A stretch of 64,000 bases of DNA, taken from contig NZ_VDCQ01000013.1 in the NCBI RefSeq assembly GCF_006265175.1, forward strand, positions 62,001 to 126,000. Direction: 5' to 3'. Source of the stretch: Paenibacillus hemerocallicola. Lineage in GTDB: Bacteria; Bacillota; Bacilli; Paenibacillales; NBRC-103111. Below the pieces are notes generated by a model, which had not been told where the DNA came from, did not search any database, and saw nothing but the letters and a program-made list of their open reading frames with translations. The position numbers and the translations under genes are program-made. Below are positions 44,586 to 53,759 of this stretch, piece by piece (within the stretch, counting starts at the first letter, position 1; each line of letters opens with the position of its first letter).

Positions 44586-45986
44586 TTAGAGCCGTATAAC
44601 CTGCATGGGGAACTGGTTCCCGCTCAAGTCGGCTTCTTGTTCCAGCCTGCACTCCTCATTCAGAATCATCATCGAACGTTCAGATAGGTTGAACTTAAGC
44701 CATTCGGGCAGCCCCTCCGCTTCAGGCTTACCCGAACGAATAAAAGCAGCCCATGCCGCATGCATCCGACCTGCAAGCTCCATTCCTTCCGCTGTGTTAT
44801 CATCGTTGACATATGGACTTTCCGCCCCGTGAACCGCCCCCCGTGTACCCGCATATTCGAAACGGTAAAGCCAGACAGATTGCCCCTGTTGTGCCGCCAT
44901 CTCTGCGAGACGAACTGTCGCAATACGATAGAAGCAGTCCGTCAGCGTGTCTTTCCATGCTTCTTCGTCAGGCTTCAGGAAAGCCGCTTTGCGATAAGCA
45001 TCCAGGACGAGTCCGCTGTTGTTTCCGAATAAGGCTTGCAACTCCTCTTCGTTCCGCGCTTCCAGTCCTGGCGAGCCCGAGATGAATGACACGGCTTCAT
45101 CTTTATTCGTCCCTATAAGCAACGGTACTTTGCAGGTAAGCTTGCCGAGAACCTCGGAAACAGGTTCCAGCGGGATCGTGATCCCGTCGCGTACAGGACC
45201 AAAAGTATGAAGCCTGTTATCTTGAGCCTCCATAATCGTTTGTGCAGGAAGTGTCAGCAACCGGTGCGCTTCCTTATGCGGAATGCCCAGCTTATCCAGA
45301 AGCCCAAGAGAAACTCGGGTCGCAGTTTGTGTATCGCGGATTGCTTGCGTTGCGCCGCTTCTGGCTATGAGCTGGTGAAATAATCGTTGCGCAGCAGGTA
45401 CAGTCAAGAGTGTGCTTGCGCATTTGGCTCCGGCCGACGCGCCCGAAACGGTGATTCGGTCGGGATCGCCTCCGAAGTTTGCTATATTTTCTTTAACCCA
45501 CTTTAGCGCAGCGATGATATCCAGTATCCCGTTGTTTCCGGAGGTCTGATAAGCATCGCCCAACAAATCGCCCAAATACAGAAAGCCGAGCGCCCCCAGT
45601 CTGTAGTTAAGGGACACGCATACGATGTTATCCCGCTCGGCAAAAGTTATGCCAGCAAAATCAGCGCCGGCTCCATTCACAAATCCGCCTCCATGGATGT
45701 TGACCAGAACGGGACGGTTCGCTTGCTCTACGCCAGACGTCCAGATATTGAGACTTAAGCAATCCTCGGATTGTCCCTTGAGAATCACGTTTGGATCCTT
45801 AACGGGCTGGTACGACTTGGGACCGAACCGGTTAGCCTCATATGTTCCATCCCAAGGCAGTTTGGGAAGCGGCGGCAAAAATCGGCGTTCGGCGATTGGC
45901 GCCTCGGCGTATGGAATTCCGCGAAAAATATAAAGGTTGCCTTCCCGTACGCCTCGTACCTTGCCAGCGTTGGTATGAATAATCAA
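44586..45986 (-). CDS. Type-B carboxylesterase/lipase family protein
   Basis: A 466-residue cytoplasmic esterase, slightly shorter than the usual 490-500. Family features in order: GIPYAEAPIAERRF, EDCLSLNIWT, NIHGGGFVNGAG (oxyanion hole), the nucleophile GASAGA with Ser near residue 185, an acidic member in the TNKDEAVSF region and the catalytic His in GAVHGAESPYV. It resembles p-nitrobenzyl esterases. It is convergent with the SGNH gene and divergent from the GntR-type regulator. Substrate unknown; it may remove acyl or feruloyl groups. Confidence 0.92.
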   Translation of the reverse strand: MIIHTNAGKVRGVREGNLYIFRGIPYAEAPIAERRFLPPLPKLPWDGTYEANRFGPKSYQPVKDPNVILKGQSEDCLSLNIWTSGVEQANRPVLVNIHGGGFVNGAGADFAGITFAERDNIVCVSLNYRLGALGFLYLGDLLGDAYQTSGNNGILDIIAALKWVKENIANFGGDPDRITVSGASAGAKCASTLLTVPAAQRLFHQLIARSGATQAIRDTQTATRVSLGLLDKLGIPHKEAHRLLTLPAQTIMEAQDNRLHTFGPVRDGITIPLEPVSEVLGKLTCKVPLLIGTNKDEAVSFISGSPGLEARNEEELQALFGNNSGLVLDAYRKAAFLKPDEEAWKDTLTDCFYRIATVRLAEMAAQQGQSVWLYRFEYAGTRGAVHGAESPYVNDDNTAEGMELAGRMHAAWAAFIRSGKPEAEGLPEWLKFNLSERSMMILNEECRLEQEADLSGNQFPMQVIRL

Positions 45987-46051
45987 CCGAAAAGCCTCCC
46001 GTCTACGTTGTTTAGACCATCCGATTACTTTTCATATCGGCACAGATAAGT

Positions 46052-46064
46052 TATACTTAATTTA
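46052..46064. promoter_or_regulatory. Operator half-site upstream of the GntR-type gene
   Basis: TATACTTAATTTA is the exact reverse complement of 47254-47266, the third tandem unit before the SBP gene. It lies in the AT-rich divergent promoter region, so the regulator may control itself. Confidence 0.6.
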
Positions 46065-46118
46065 TTATAAATAATATAAAAGTATCGTCAATAGTATATA
46101 ACTAAGGATGTGTGTTCC

Positions 46119-47207
46119 GTGCCTAGCATGCCTTTATACAAACAAATACAAAACGATATTAAGAAAATGTATGCGGAAGGGAAACTTCGCGATGGCGACC
46201 GCATCCCTTCCGAGAAAGAACTGGCCGATCAATACAAGGTAAGCCAGATTACGAGCAAGAACGCCTTGATCGGTCTTATGGAGGAAGGCTTTGTCGTGCG
46301 CATCAAAGGAAAGGGCACATTCATAAAGGGCGGAGCATATCAGCACAATCTGCTCGCCGGCTGCAGCGCCGAGCAGTCGCAGGGAAGAGGAACCATAGGA
46401 CTCATCATGCCGCTCTTGGGCAACAGGGTGGGGCAACAGTTTGTGAATTGGATCGAGTACTATTCGAACGAGGCAGGCTACGACCTCATGTTAAGAATTA
46501 CGAGGGAGTCCGCGGAAGAAGAGACGAAAGCAATCGAAGCCTTCTTGCGCAAAGGGGTTCAAGGCATGATCATCTTCCCTGTGGAGCAGGAAAGCTATAA
46601 CGAGTCGATATTGCGGTTATCACTGGAGAAGAAGCCGTTGGTGCTGCTGGATCGATATTTGAAAGAAATTCGCACGTACAGCGTAAGTTCTGATAATGTT
46701 AACGGCGCCTGTACCGCTGTAGATGAATTGTTGGAAGAAGGACATCAAGCAATCGCCTATATAACCTTGGAAAATACGAACAGCGCGACGGATGAACGAG
46801 CGCAAGGATTTGAAAAAGCGTTTCAGCAGAGGGGAGTCCCGATTCATAAAAGATTATGGTGCGTCATCCCTCTCAGAACGTTTTATTCAGAAGGAGCCTA
46901 CGAACAAATCTTTGAATTTTTGCAACAAAATCCCGATATTACTGCAGTGTTTACCGTCAATACCGTGCTTGCGCAGCTTACGTACAAGGCGCTAAACCGG
47001 CTGGGGCGGACCATTCCGGATCCCATTAAACTGGTCACGTTCGATTTCCCGGATCTGGATCACGTTTCCTGGATTCAACAAAATGAACAGGAGATGTGCA
47101 GGCAAACGCTTCAACTTCTTATCGAACAAATGCAGGGCGTCTATGAACCGAGAAGAGAAGTCGTGCCGGTTAACCTGATCAAGGGAACACAATCATCATC
47201 TGAATAA
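46119..47207 (+). CDS. GntR/LacI-type transcriptional repressor (AraR-like)
   Basis: A 362-residue regulator. GTG 46119 is chosen by spacing from AAGGA; GTG 46110 is too close and ATG 46128 is possible. Residues about 5-70 are a GntR winged helix (LYKQIQNDIKKMYAEGKL, RIPSEKELADQYKVSQITSK, GFVVRIKGKGTFI). From about 95 a LacI-type effector domain follows (TIGLIMPLLGNRVGQQFV, GVQGMIIFPVE, KKPLVLLDRY, VNGACTAVDELLEEGHQAIA). This two-domain plan is that of AraR-type repressors, which release DNA on binding sugar. The next genes (SBP, GH43, GH51) fit arabinose-containing glycans. Operator-like repeats begin six bases after its stop. Confidence 0.9.
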   Translation: MPSMPLYKQIQNDIKKMYAEGKLRDGDRIPSEKELADQYKVSQITSKNALIGLMEEGFVVRIKGKGTFIKGGAYQHNLLAGCSAEQSQGRGTIGLIMPLLGNRVGQQFVNWIEYYSNEAGYDLMLRITRESAEEETKAIEAFLRKGVQGMIIFPVEQESYNESILRLSLEKKPLVLLDRYLKEIRTYSVSSDNVNGACTAVDELLEEGHQAIAYITLENTNSATDERAQGFEKAFQQRGVPIHKRLWCVIPLRTFYSEGAYEQIFEFLQQNPDITAVFTVNTVLAQLTYKALNRLGRTIPDPIKLVTFDFPDLDHVSWIQQNEQEMCRQTLQLLIEQMQGVYEPRREVVPVNLIKGTQSSSE

Positions 47208-47212
47208 GTATT

Positions 47213-47266
47213 TATACCAGATTAATTTTTTATACTAGATTAAGTATTTATACTAAATTAAGTATA
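47213..47266 (+). promoter_or_regulatory. Three tandem 18-base operator-like repeats before the SBP gene
   Basis: Units start at 47213, 47231 and 47249: TATACCAGATTAATTTTT, TATACTAGATTAAGTATT and TATACTAAATTAAGTATA. The last ends about 20 bases before a -10 box TATAAT (47288-47293) and so covers the -35 region. The third unit is inverted at 46052-46064 before the regulator gene. Repression by the adjacent regulator is the natural reading. Confidence 0.7.
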
Positions 47267-47287
47267 TTAATATATATTTTCATACTG

Positions 47288-47293
47288 TATAAT
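47288..47293 (+). promoter_or_regulatory. -10 box of the SBP-GH43 promoter
   Basis: A consensus TATAAT, 40 bases before the SBP start. The -35 region falls in or near the last operator-like repeat. Confidence 0.55.
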
Positions 47294-47332
47294 TTGTGAT
47301 GAAACAGACGAACCAATACTTATGGGAGGGTC

Positions 47333-48661
47333 ATGAATATGAAACAGTTCCCGGTTATGAAACGGTCCAGGAAGCATCTGTTGGTTTATCCTTTGTTGCT
47401 GTCGCTCGCGGCAGGTTGTTCAGGCGGCGGGGGCCAGCCGTCTGCAACAGACCCGGCAAAAGACAATAAGCCAAAAGATCCGGTCACGCTGAAAGTGCTT
47501 TTTGCGAACCCAGGGATGACAAAGGAGATTTTTCAGGAACTCATCGCCGAGCCAGTAAAGAAGCTGCATCCGCATATCTCTTTTGAGATGGTCGAATTTC
47601 AAACCACCTACGGGCTGAATGAAATGATAGCCGCCGGAGATATTCCCGACTTCATTTATACCACTCCGTATATTCAGACCATGCTCGATAGCGATATTGC
47701 GCTTGATCTGACAGAGCCGTTGAAGAAACATCAAATTGATACTGCCCGGTTTAATCCGGTTGTTATGAATGCGATCAAAAGCTTCGGCACGAAAGGAGAA
47801 ATTTATTCCCTTCCGTATATGAGCCAATCGTTCGCCATGTGGTACAACAAAAGTCTTTTTGATCGATTTGGCAGCGCTTACCCGACGGACGGCATGACCT
47901 GGGATCAGGCGATTGAGCTGAGCAAAAAGCTGGCCCGGCAGGAAAACGGCGTGCAGTATCGCGGGTTGGTTGCTACCCATGGCGGAATTTCGACGTTTGC
48001 CTCTTCACTGTCCCTCGAACTTATCGATTCGAAAACATTAACCGCGCTTATTTCGGACAAATGGAATGCCGTTTTCGCCAAAGGGAAAGCGCTTTACGAT
48101 ATTGTCGATAATCGCCCCCTCAAGTTGAATGCAAGCAATGTACAGCTGTTCGTAAGGGATCAGACACTCGCCATGGCGCCGTATTGGACCGGTGGCATGC
48201 TCGGATATTTAAAAGATGCGAAGGACCTGAACTGGGATGTTGTGCAAGTACCGTACTTTGCAGAAGCGCCTAATAAATATTATCAGGTCGATTACCATCA
48301 ATTTGTCGTCAGCAAAACAACCAAACATCTCGATGATGTCATGGAAGTGTTGAAGGTGACCGTATCGGACGAAGTTCAGGCGAAGGCTGCCCGGCAGGGG
48401 AAAGAAACCGTACTTACGAATCAGAGCATTGTCGATCAGTTCGCGCAAGATCTTGATTTTGTCAAAGGCAAAAACCTGAAAGGTATTTTTAAGGGTCAGG
48501 CCTCCAACATGATTTTCCAATCCAAATATAATGGTGCGGTTTCGACTGCGATTAACGCGGCGTTTAATGACGTATTCGAAGGGAAATCGGATATCAATTC
48601 GGCATTGCGGAAAGCCAAAGAAGAAGCAGACAAAAAAATCGCCGAGTTGAAACAACAATAA
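47333..48661 (+). CDS. Lipoprotein solute-binding protein, ABC sugar type
   Basis: A 442-residue SBP. ATG 47333 follows GGGAGGG. The signal ends in the lipobox LAAGC, then SGGGGQ. Motifs: WYNKSLFDRFGSAYP, MTWDQAIELSKKLAR, GGISTFASSLSLEL and VSKTTKHLDDVMEVLKV. It has the same general build as the other SBPs here but is clearly a different paralogue. Being first in the transcript behind tandem operator-like repeats, and followed by GH43 and GH51 genes, it is likely to bind an arabinose- or xylose-containing oligosaccharide. No permease gene follows. Confidence 0.9.
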   Translation: MNMKQFPVMKRSRKHLLVYPLLLSLAAGCSGGGGQPSATDPAKDNKPKDPVTLKVLFANPGMTKEIFQELIAEPVKKLHPHISFEMVEFQTTYGLNEMIAAGDIPDFIYTTPYIQTMLDSDIALDLTEPLKKHQIDTARFNPVVMNAIKSFGTKGEIYSLPYMSQSFAMWYNKSLFDRFGSAYPTDGMTWDQAIELSKKLARQENGVQYRGLVATHGGISTFASSLSLELIDSKTLTALISDKWNAVFAKGKALYDIVDNRPLKLNASNVQLFVRDQTLAMAPYWTGGMLGYLKDAKDLNWDVVQVPYFAEAPNKYYQVDYHQFVVSKTTKHLDDVMEVLKVTVSDEVQAKAARQGKETVLTNQSIVDQFAQDLDFVKGKNLKGIFKGQASNMIFQSKYNGAVSTAINAAFNDVFEGKSDINSALRKAKEEADKKIAELKQQ

Positions 48662-48722
48662 ACGGATCGGTACGAGTGTTCCTACTTCCAGGATCATGCT
48701 CATGTGGCAGGGGGATATTCGA

Positions 48723-51296
48723 ATGAATAAAGCTCGCTTTGTATGGATTGGTTTATCGATTTCAGTCCTTGTCGTTATTGTTTATGCCGTGTTGTTTCGA
48801 GAGACAAACGATAGGGGGACCATCAATATGGAGGGAACCGGTATGACACAGAAATTGAAAGACCGGGAAACCTATAAAAACTGGATGAGTTTGACCGTGG
48901 ACAAGAAAGCGGGATACGAGGACGACGCTCTCAATGGAAAAAATTATCCAGGCGGCGACCCATTCGTCATGAAACATAACGGTATTTACTATTTATATCC
49001 GAGTACGCATTTCAATTTATCCGACATCAGGGCGTGGAGCTCGGAGGATTTGATCCATTGGAACTATGAAGGCATCGTGGCGCAGGACGATCGCTTGAAG
49101 ATGGCTTACGCCCCCGAGGTTACTTATTGGAACGGTTATTTCTATATGGTTACCTCACCGGGAGGAAACGGACATTATGTTTTGAAAAGCGATCGTCCCA
49201 CAGGTCCCTTCACCGTGGAGACAACTAATGTTGGCATGAGTATCGACGGTTCCATTTTTATCGATGATGACGGCAAATGGTACTTTTACTATTCGGGTCG
49301 GAACGGCATTCGCGGGCGGGAAATGACTACCCCGCTAACGTTCGGAACAGAACGCATTTTGCCAGGAACAAGCATGAATCATTGGACGGAAGGGCCATTC
49401 CTGCTCAAAAGAAACGGTACTTATTTCATGACGCAAACCGGCAATCATCTGATGAGCAAAGGGTACCGGATCAATTATTCCGTATCGAAGGATGGACCGC
49501 TTGGCAAATTCGTCACGCCTTACAATAATCCGATTATCATTAACACGGATAACGGGTTTCACGGCTTAGGGCATAGCTCCACCGTATTGGGTCCCGATCT
49601 GGACTCGTATTACATCGTGTACCACAATAACAAAAATCCCGTAGCGCCGGGAATCGGTCATGACAGGTATTTTAATATTGACAAGCTCGTGTTTAACGGG
49701 GATAAAATGGACGTTCTCGGGCCAACCAACTTTCCGCAAGTTGTGCCGAACCGGGCATCCTTTTATACGTGGATCCAACGGGACGGGGTTGAACGGCATT
49801 TTGACAAGCTGACGCAAGGAAAATCGACTATGATGGTCAGCAAAACGGGAACGCTGGAAAGCTATACGGCAGAGTTCAACTTTAAGGCGGCTTGGGAATC
49901 TAAGCCCACTGAGGGTGGGAAACCGCTTACTGGCGTATTATTTTCTTATGAGAATGAATCCCATTACGGCATGGTTTCCGTCCATGTACTTGAGAAGAAG
50001 CTGGAGCTTGCAAGCGTAATCCATAACGAAAGTCGTTCCATTGCCGTCGCATCGTTGCCTGAAGATATGGACCTGACTAAGCTGCATACCATTCGGATTG
50101 AAAAGGATCGTCAAAAGGTAACCGTTTATTTTGACGGCATGCACAAATTGGATGCCGAAATGAACGACTTGGCGGCAGGCCGTATCGGATACGTTTACGA
50201 AGATTGTGTTTTAATGCCGGACTATACCGCATTCAGCGATGAGGTAAATGGTTCGAGCGATTTCGATGCCTACAAGCCTGTTCCGGGAAGCATCGAGGCG
50301 GTCCATTATTTGAAAGGCAACGGGCGCGGCTACTCCGCGAAGCAGAAACCGGAAGCTGAAAATCCTTTCCGTCCTGAAGATGGCATTAGAATCGATAAAA
50401 CGGATGGCAACAGCTACCTGGTTCATCTGAATCATAAAGGAGATTGGCTCCAATATAACATCAACGTCCAAGAAGATGCGACTTATGGGATCGATTTCAG
50501 AGTTAGGGGTCAGAACAAAGCCGCGGAATTGGAAGTTTATGCGGATGATAAGCGGATCGCCACGATTGTAGTGCCTCCAACCGAAGATGATCCGCGTAAC
50601 GGCTGGGTGAAAGTGAAAGGAATCGGAAGCATTCCTCTTCATGCCGATTTGCACACCTTGAAGCTTAAGGTGAAGAGCGGTGAAATCAAATTGTTGGATT
50701 TTAACATGTATAAGTTGGGCATGGAGATGCCGTATCGGTCTGTCGAACTGACCAAGGTTGGGAATCGAGCCGACGGGTTATATAGCGATTGGACTTATAC
50801 GGGCAATTGGTCCATATCGAATCAAGGTTTAACATCCGCCCCCGGCGTTAACAGCATGGCATTTACAGGAGAAACAACCTGGAGCGATTATGAAGTCGAG
50901 GCAGATCTGATCGTATCCAAAGCTTCCTTGCAGGATGATGTCGGTATTGTAATCCGCGCTTCCAACGAATCGACGCATAAAGACCAAGTGTCAGATGCCT
51001 TAATGGGATATTATATCTCATTTGCATCCGGCTCGGTGGCTCTGAAGAAGTTAAACTATAACGCTACGGTGCTTGAACGAGCCAATTTCAGCTTTCAAAA
51101 GGATAAAAAGGTCCGCGTCAAGATTCAAGCGGAAGGAAGCACGATTCGGGTTTATCTCGAAAACAGCCCGAAACCCGTCCTTCAGTATACGGACAGCGAT
51201 GCGTTTACTACCGGAAAAGTCGGCGTCAGATCCATGGCGAATGCGACTGCGTTTTTCGAGAGGTTCATTATTAAATCTTTGCCCGAACAACCGTGA
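48723..51296 (+). CDS. Membrane-anchored GH43-family glycosidase
   Basis: An 857-residue protein with one N-terminal hydrophobic segment (about residues 7-27) serving as signal anchor. ATG 48723 lies behind AGGGGG. The five-bladed propeller (about 55-350) shows the GH43 triad regions: Asp in YPGGDPFVMKHNG, the modulator region YAPEVTYWNGYFYMV, and Glu in WTEGPFLLKRNG. C-terminal beta-sandwiches follow: a LamG-like part (YTAEFNFKA), a CBM6-like part (YSAKQKPEAENP) and a second LamG-like part (WSDYEVEADLIV). It should cut arabinose or xylose side chains outside the membrane and feed the SBP encoded upstream. It ends 166 bases before the GH51 gene. Confidence 0.85.
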   Translation: MNKARFVWIGLSISVLVVIVYAVLFRETNDRGTINMEGTGMTQKLKDRETYKNWMSLTVDKKAGYEDDALNGKNYPGGDPFVMKHNGIYYLYPSTHFNLSDIRAWSSEDLIHWNYEGIVAQDDRLKMAYAPEVTYWNGYFYMVTSPGGNGHYVLKSDRPTGPFTVETTNVGMSIDGSIFIDDDGKWYFYYSGRNGIRGREMTTPLTFGTERILPGTSMNHWTEGPFLLKRNGTYFMTQTGNHLMSKGYRINYSVSKDGPLGKFVTPYNNPIIINTDNGFHGLGHSSTVLGPDLDSYYIVYHNNKNPVAPGIGHDRYFNIDKLVFNGDKMDVLGPTNFPQVVPNRASFYTWIQRDGVERHFDKLTQGKSTMMVSKTGTLESYTAEFNFKAAWESKPTEGGKPLTGVLFSYENESHYGMVSVHVLEKKLELASVIHNESRSIAVASLPEDMDLTKLHTIRIEKDRQKVTVYFDGMHKLDAEMNDLAAGRIGYVYEDCVLMPDYTAFSDEVNGSSDFDAYKPVPGSIEAVHYLKGNGRGYSAKQKPEAENPFRPEDGIRIDKTDGNSYLVHLNHKGDWLQYNINVQEDATYGIDFRVRGQNKAAELEVYADDKRIATIVVPPTEDDPRNGWVKVKGIGSIPLHADLHTLKLKVKSGEIKLLDFNMYKLGMEMPYRSVELTKVGNRADGLYSDWTYTGNWSISNQGLTSAPGVNSMAFTGETTWSDYEVEADLIVSKASLQDDVGIVIRASNESTHKDQVSDALMGYYISFASGSVALKKLNYNATVLERANFSFQKDKKVRVKIQAEGSTIRVYLENSPKPVLQYTDSDAFTTGKVGVRSMANATAFFERFIIKSLPEQP

Positions 51297-51343
51297 GCTT
51301 ACCCGAATCGAGCTATCAGCCGAGAAGCGAATAATGATTTTTG

Positions 51344-51370
51344 CTGGGGCTGCATGCAGGCCCCAATTTT
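51344..51370 (+). terminator. Terminator-like hairpin between GH43 and GH51 genes
   Basis: TGGGGC and GGCCCCA form a GC-rich stem with a bulge, followed by ATTTTAT. The T run is short, so partial read-through is possible. Confidence 0.55.
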
Positions 51371-51462
51371 ATGACTATTGGTTCAATAATTGTTAAATGT
51401 AATTCATTTTACGTGAAGCAATGAGCGGGATTGCCTCTGGGAAAGAAAGGATCGTGATTTCG

Positions 51463-53478
51463 ATGGCATCATCCAAGGCGAAGGTACAAGTACAAACGGA
51501 GCAAGTCGGAAAAGGCAAAATACACCCTTATTTGTTTGGACATTTTGTAGAAGATATTCGCGATCATATGTCTGCGATGTTAGCCTATCCTCTGGCGGAT
51601 ATGGATTTTGAAAGCATGGACAATGCGTATCGCGGGCTTTCCGGCAGCTGGCGGCCTTATACGAACGGGAAAAGCACGACCTACGCCCTTGAGCCTGCGG
51701 CGGCGAGACATTCCGGACATAGCCAGCTGGTACGGATGGCAAGCGATGACGAAGCCTATGCGGGTATAAGTCAAACCATTGCCGTAAAGCAGGATCGGAT
51801 CGGCTATGATTTGCAGGTATACGCTAGAGCTTCGATTGAGATCAAGTATGTCATTGCTGAAATTGTCGATCGCATGAGCAAAGAGGTGCTCGGTTTCACT
51901 AGAATCGACCTGGTCAGTCATAACTGGAAACAATACGAGTCTAGTCTTGTCGTACAACGGGATTGCGAGGAGGCGGAGTTCCGAATATACGTGCCTTCCG
52001 AGCATGAGCGCTGGCTGGATCATGTATCTACGGGGATGCTTTGGCTTGACCACATTTCATTGCTGCCCTCGGATAGCGCGGGGAATGTGCGCAAAGAAGT
52101 AATGGATATGACAAAAGACTTAAACGCCGGCATGATGCGGCTGGCGGGAAATTATATCAGCGCCTACCATTGGCGGCAAGCAATCGGGCCCGTTCTGGAG
52201 CGGCCCTGCATCATCAATGAAGCATGGGGCGGATGGACGAGCAAATATTTCGGCACGGACGAATATATTCGATTTTGCCGCGAGCTGCAGGTGGAGCCGC
52301 TGATTTGTGTCAACGACGGCTCGGGAACGCCGGAGGAGGCCGCCGAGTGGGTGGAATATTGCAACGGCGATGCGAATACGCCGATGGGCAGACTGAGGGC
52401 CGCGAACGGGCATGTCGAGCCCTATAATGTAAAGTACTGGGAGATTGGCAACGAGGTTTGGGGGCCTTGGCAGGTCGGCCATTGCAGCGCCGAGCAATTC
52501 GCGGAACGCTGTGCGCGATTTGCCCAATCGATGAAGCGTACCGATCCCGGTATTGTGCTGCTCGCATGCGGGGACACCCGTATGGAATGGAACGAAGCGT
52601 TGCTGGAGCGAGCCGCCGAACATATCGATTACGTAACCTTGCACCTGTATCACGGCTATGCCCGCTTCGGCATGAACCGTCAGACGCCTAAAGAAGAGCG
52701 CTTCAAGGCGATCGTCTCCTACCCGGAATGGACGAGAAAATCGATCGGTCAGCTCAGAGAGCTGTTCGGCTCATCCGAGCGTTACGCCCACCTGAAGCTG
52801 GCCGTTACGGAGTACAACACGATGTACTTCCCTAATACGATCCGTAAGGGGCTCCCTAACGAGCATACCCTGGAAGCAGCCGTCGCGAACGCAGCAAATT
52901 TAAACGAATTTATTCGGAATTGCGATTTGCTAGAAATCGGCAGCTTCTCCGATCTTGTCAACGGCTGGCTCGGCGGGTGTATACGGGTAGGGGATTTCCT
53001 TGCGGATCAGTTTCGCGGCAAAGTCCCGGGCGGGAGCGGCAGCTCCTTAACGGTTTACGGCACGCCTTCCTATCACGTCATGAAGCTGTACGCGAACAAA
53101 GACTTGAGTTATGTGGTGGAAAGTCATACGGAGTGCGGCAGCTTCTCAGTCAACAGCCCGATGCCCAATGCGCCGCAGTTGAATGACCTGCCTAATCTGG
53201 ACGTCGTCGCTTGTCTGAACGCCGATGGGAATACATTGACACTGTTTATCGTTAACCGGAGCCTTGAAGCAACAGAAATCGAGATCCACCTGGGCGGCTT
53301 CGCCGTGTCGGGGACCGCTCGTTTGCAGGAAATTACGGCGGACCATTTTGAGTGCATCAATAGCACAAATCATCCGAATAACGTCGGGTGCGAAACCCGC
53401 ATGGTTTCGTTTTCGGACAGTCATGTGACCTGTCATCTGCAGGCATCGTCCATTTACGCATTAGAAATCACCCGCTGA
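51463..53478 (+). CDS. Alpha-L-arabinofuranosidase, GH51
   Basis: A 671-residue cytoplasmic enzyme. ATG 51463 (MASSKAKVQ) is chosen for spacing from AAAGG; ATG 51421 has no site. GKGKIHPYLFGHFVEDIRD is the characteristic N-terminus. The acid/base is Glu331 in YWEIGNEVWGPW and the nucleophile Glu450 in LAVTEYN. A C-terminal beta-domain ends with SSIYALEI. It releases L-arabinofuranose from short oligosaccharides and would act after import by the SBP at 47333. About 170 residues longer than the shortest members because of an inserted beta-rich region (about 95-220). Confidence 0.93.
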   Translation: MASSKAKVQVQTEQVGKGKIHPYLFGHFVEDIRDHMSAMLAYPLADMDFESMDNAYRGLSGSWRPYTNGKSTTYALEPAAARHSGHSQLVRMASDDEAYAGISQTIAVKQDRIGYDLQVYARASIEIKYVIAEIVDRMSKEVLGFTRIDLVSHNWKQYESSLVVQRDCEEAEFRIYVPSEHERWLDHVSTGMLWLDHISLLPSDSAGNVRKEVMDMTKDLNAGMMRLAGNYISAYHWRQAIGPVLERPCIINEAWGGWTSKYFGTDEYIRFCRELQVEPLICVNDGSGTPEEAAEWVEYCNGDANTPMGRLRAANGHVEPYNVKYWEIGNEVWGPWQVGHCSAEQFAERCARFAQSMKRTDPGIVLLACGDTRMEWNEALLERAAEHIDYVTLHLYHGYARFGMNRQTPKEERFKAIVSYPEWTRKSIGQLRELFGSSERYAHLKLAVTEYNTMYFPNTIRKGLPNEHTLEAAVANAANLNEFIRNCDLLEIGSFSDLVNGWLGGCIRVGDFLADQFRGKVPGGSGSSLTVYGTPSYHVMKLYANKDLSYVVESHTECGSFSVNSPMPNAPQLNDLPNLDVVACLNADGNTLTLFIVNRSLEATEIEIHLGGFAVSGTARLQEITADHFECINSTNHPNNVGCETRMVSFSDSHVTCHLQASSIYALEITR

Positions 53479-53759
53479 CGAGGACAAGATGCCCCTCGTA
53501 CGCTGGACGGACACTACTGCTTTTCTGCTTGGCCGCGTAGGATTGCGAGGCACATCGGCGGCTTGGACGATTTCGCCCTTTACTGCTACAGCCAAATAAG
53601 AAAAGCTTCTAAACGAAGCCTTTCCACGATGAATAACCCGGCGTAAGTGGTAGCTTTTCTTGGTAAAGAAAGTCGCACTTCGTTTCGCTTTAACGCTTTA
53701 CCCAATTTAAACTTTCTTTAGCAATAAAAATACAGCATGAAATAGGAGTGTGGAACCGT
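53479..53759. other. Intergenic region with two short inverted repeats, no gene seen
   Basis: 281 bases. AAGAAAAGCT (53598-53607) is inverted at 53652-53661, and AAAGAAAGT (53665-53673) at 53711-53719. The latter is just before the GH2 ribosome binding site and could shape the leader. No protein-like reading is recognised. Confidence 0.45.
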
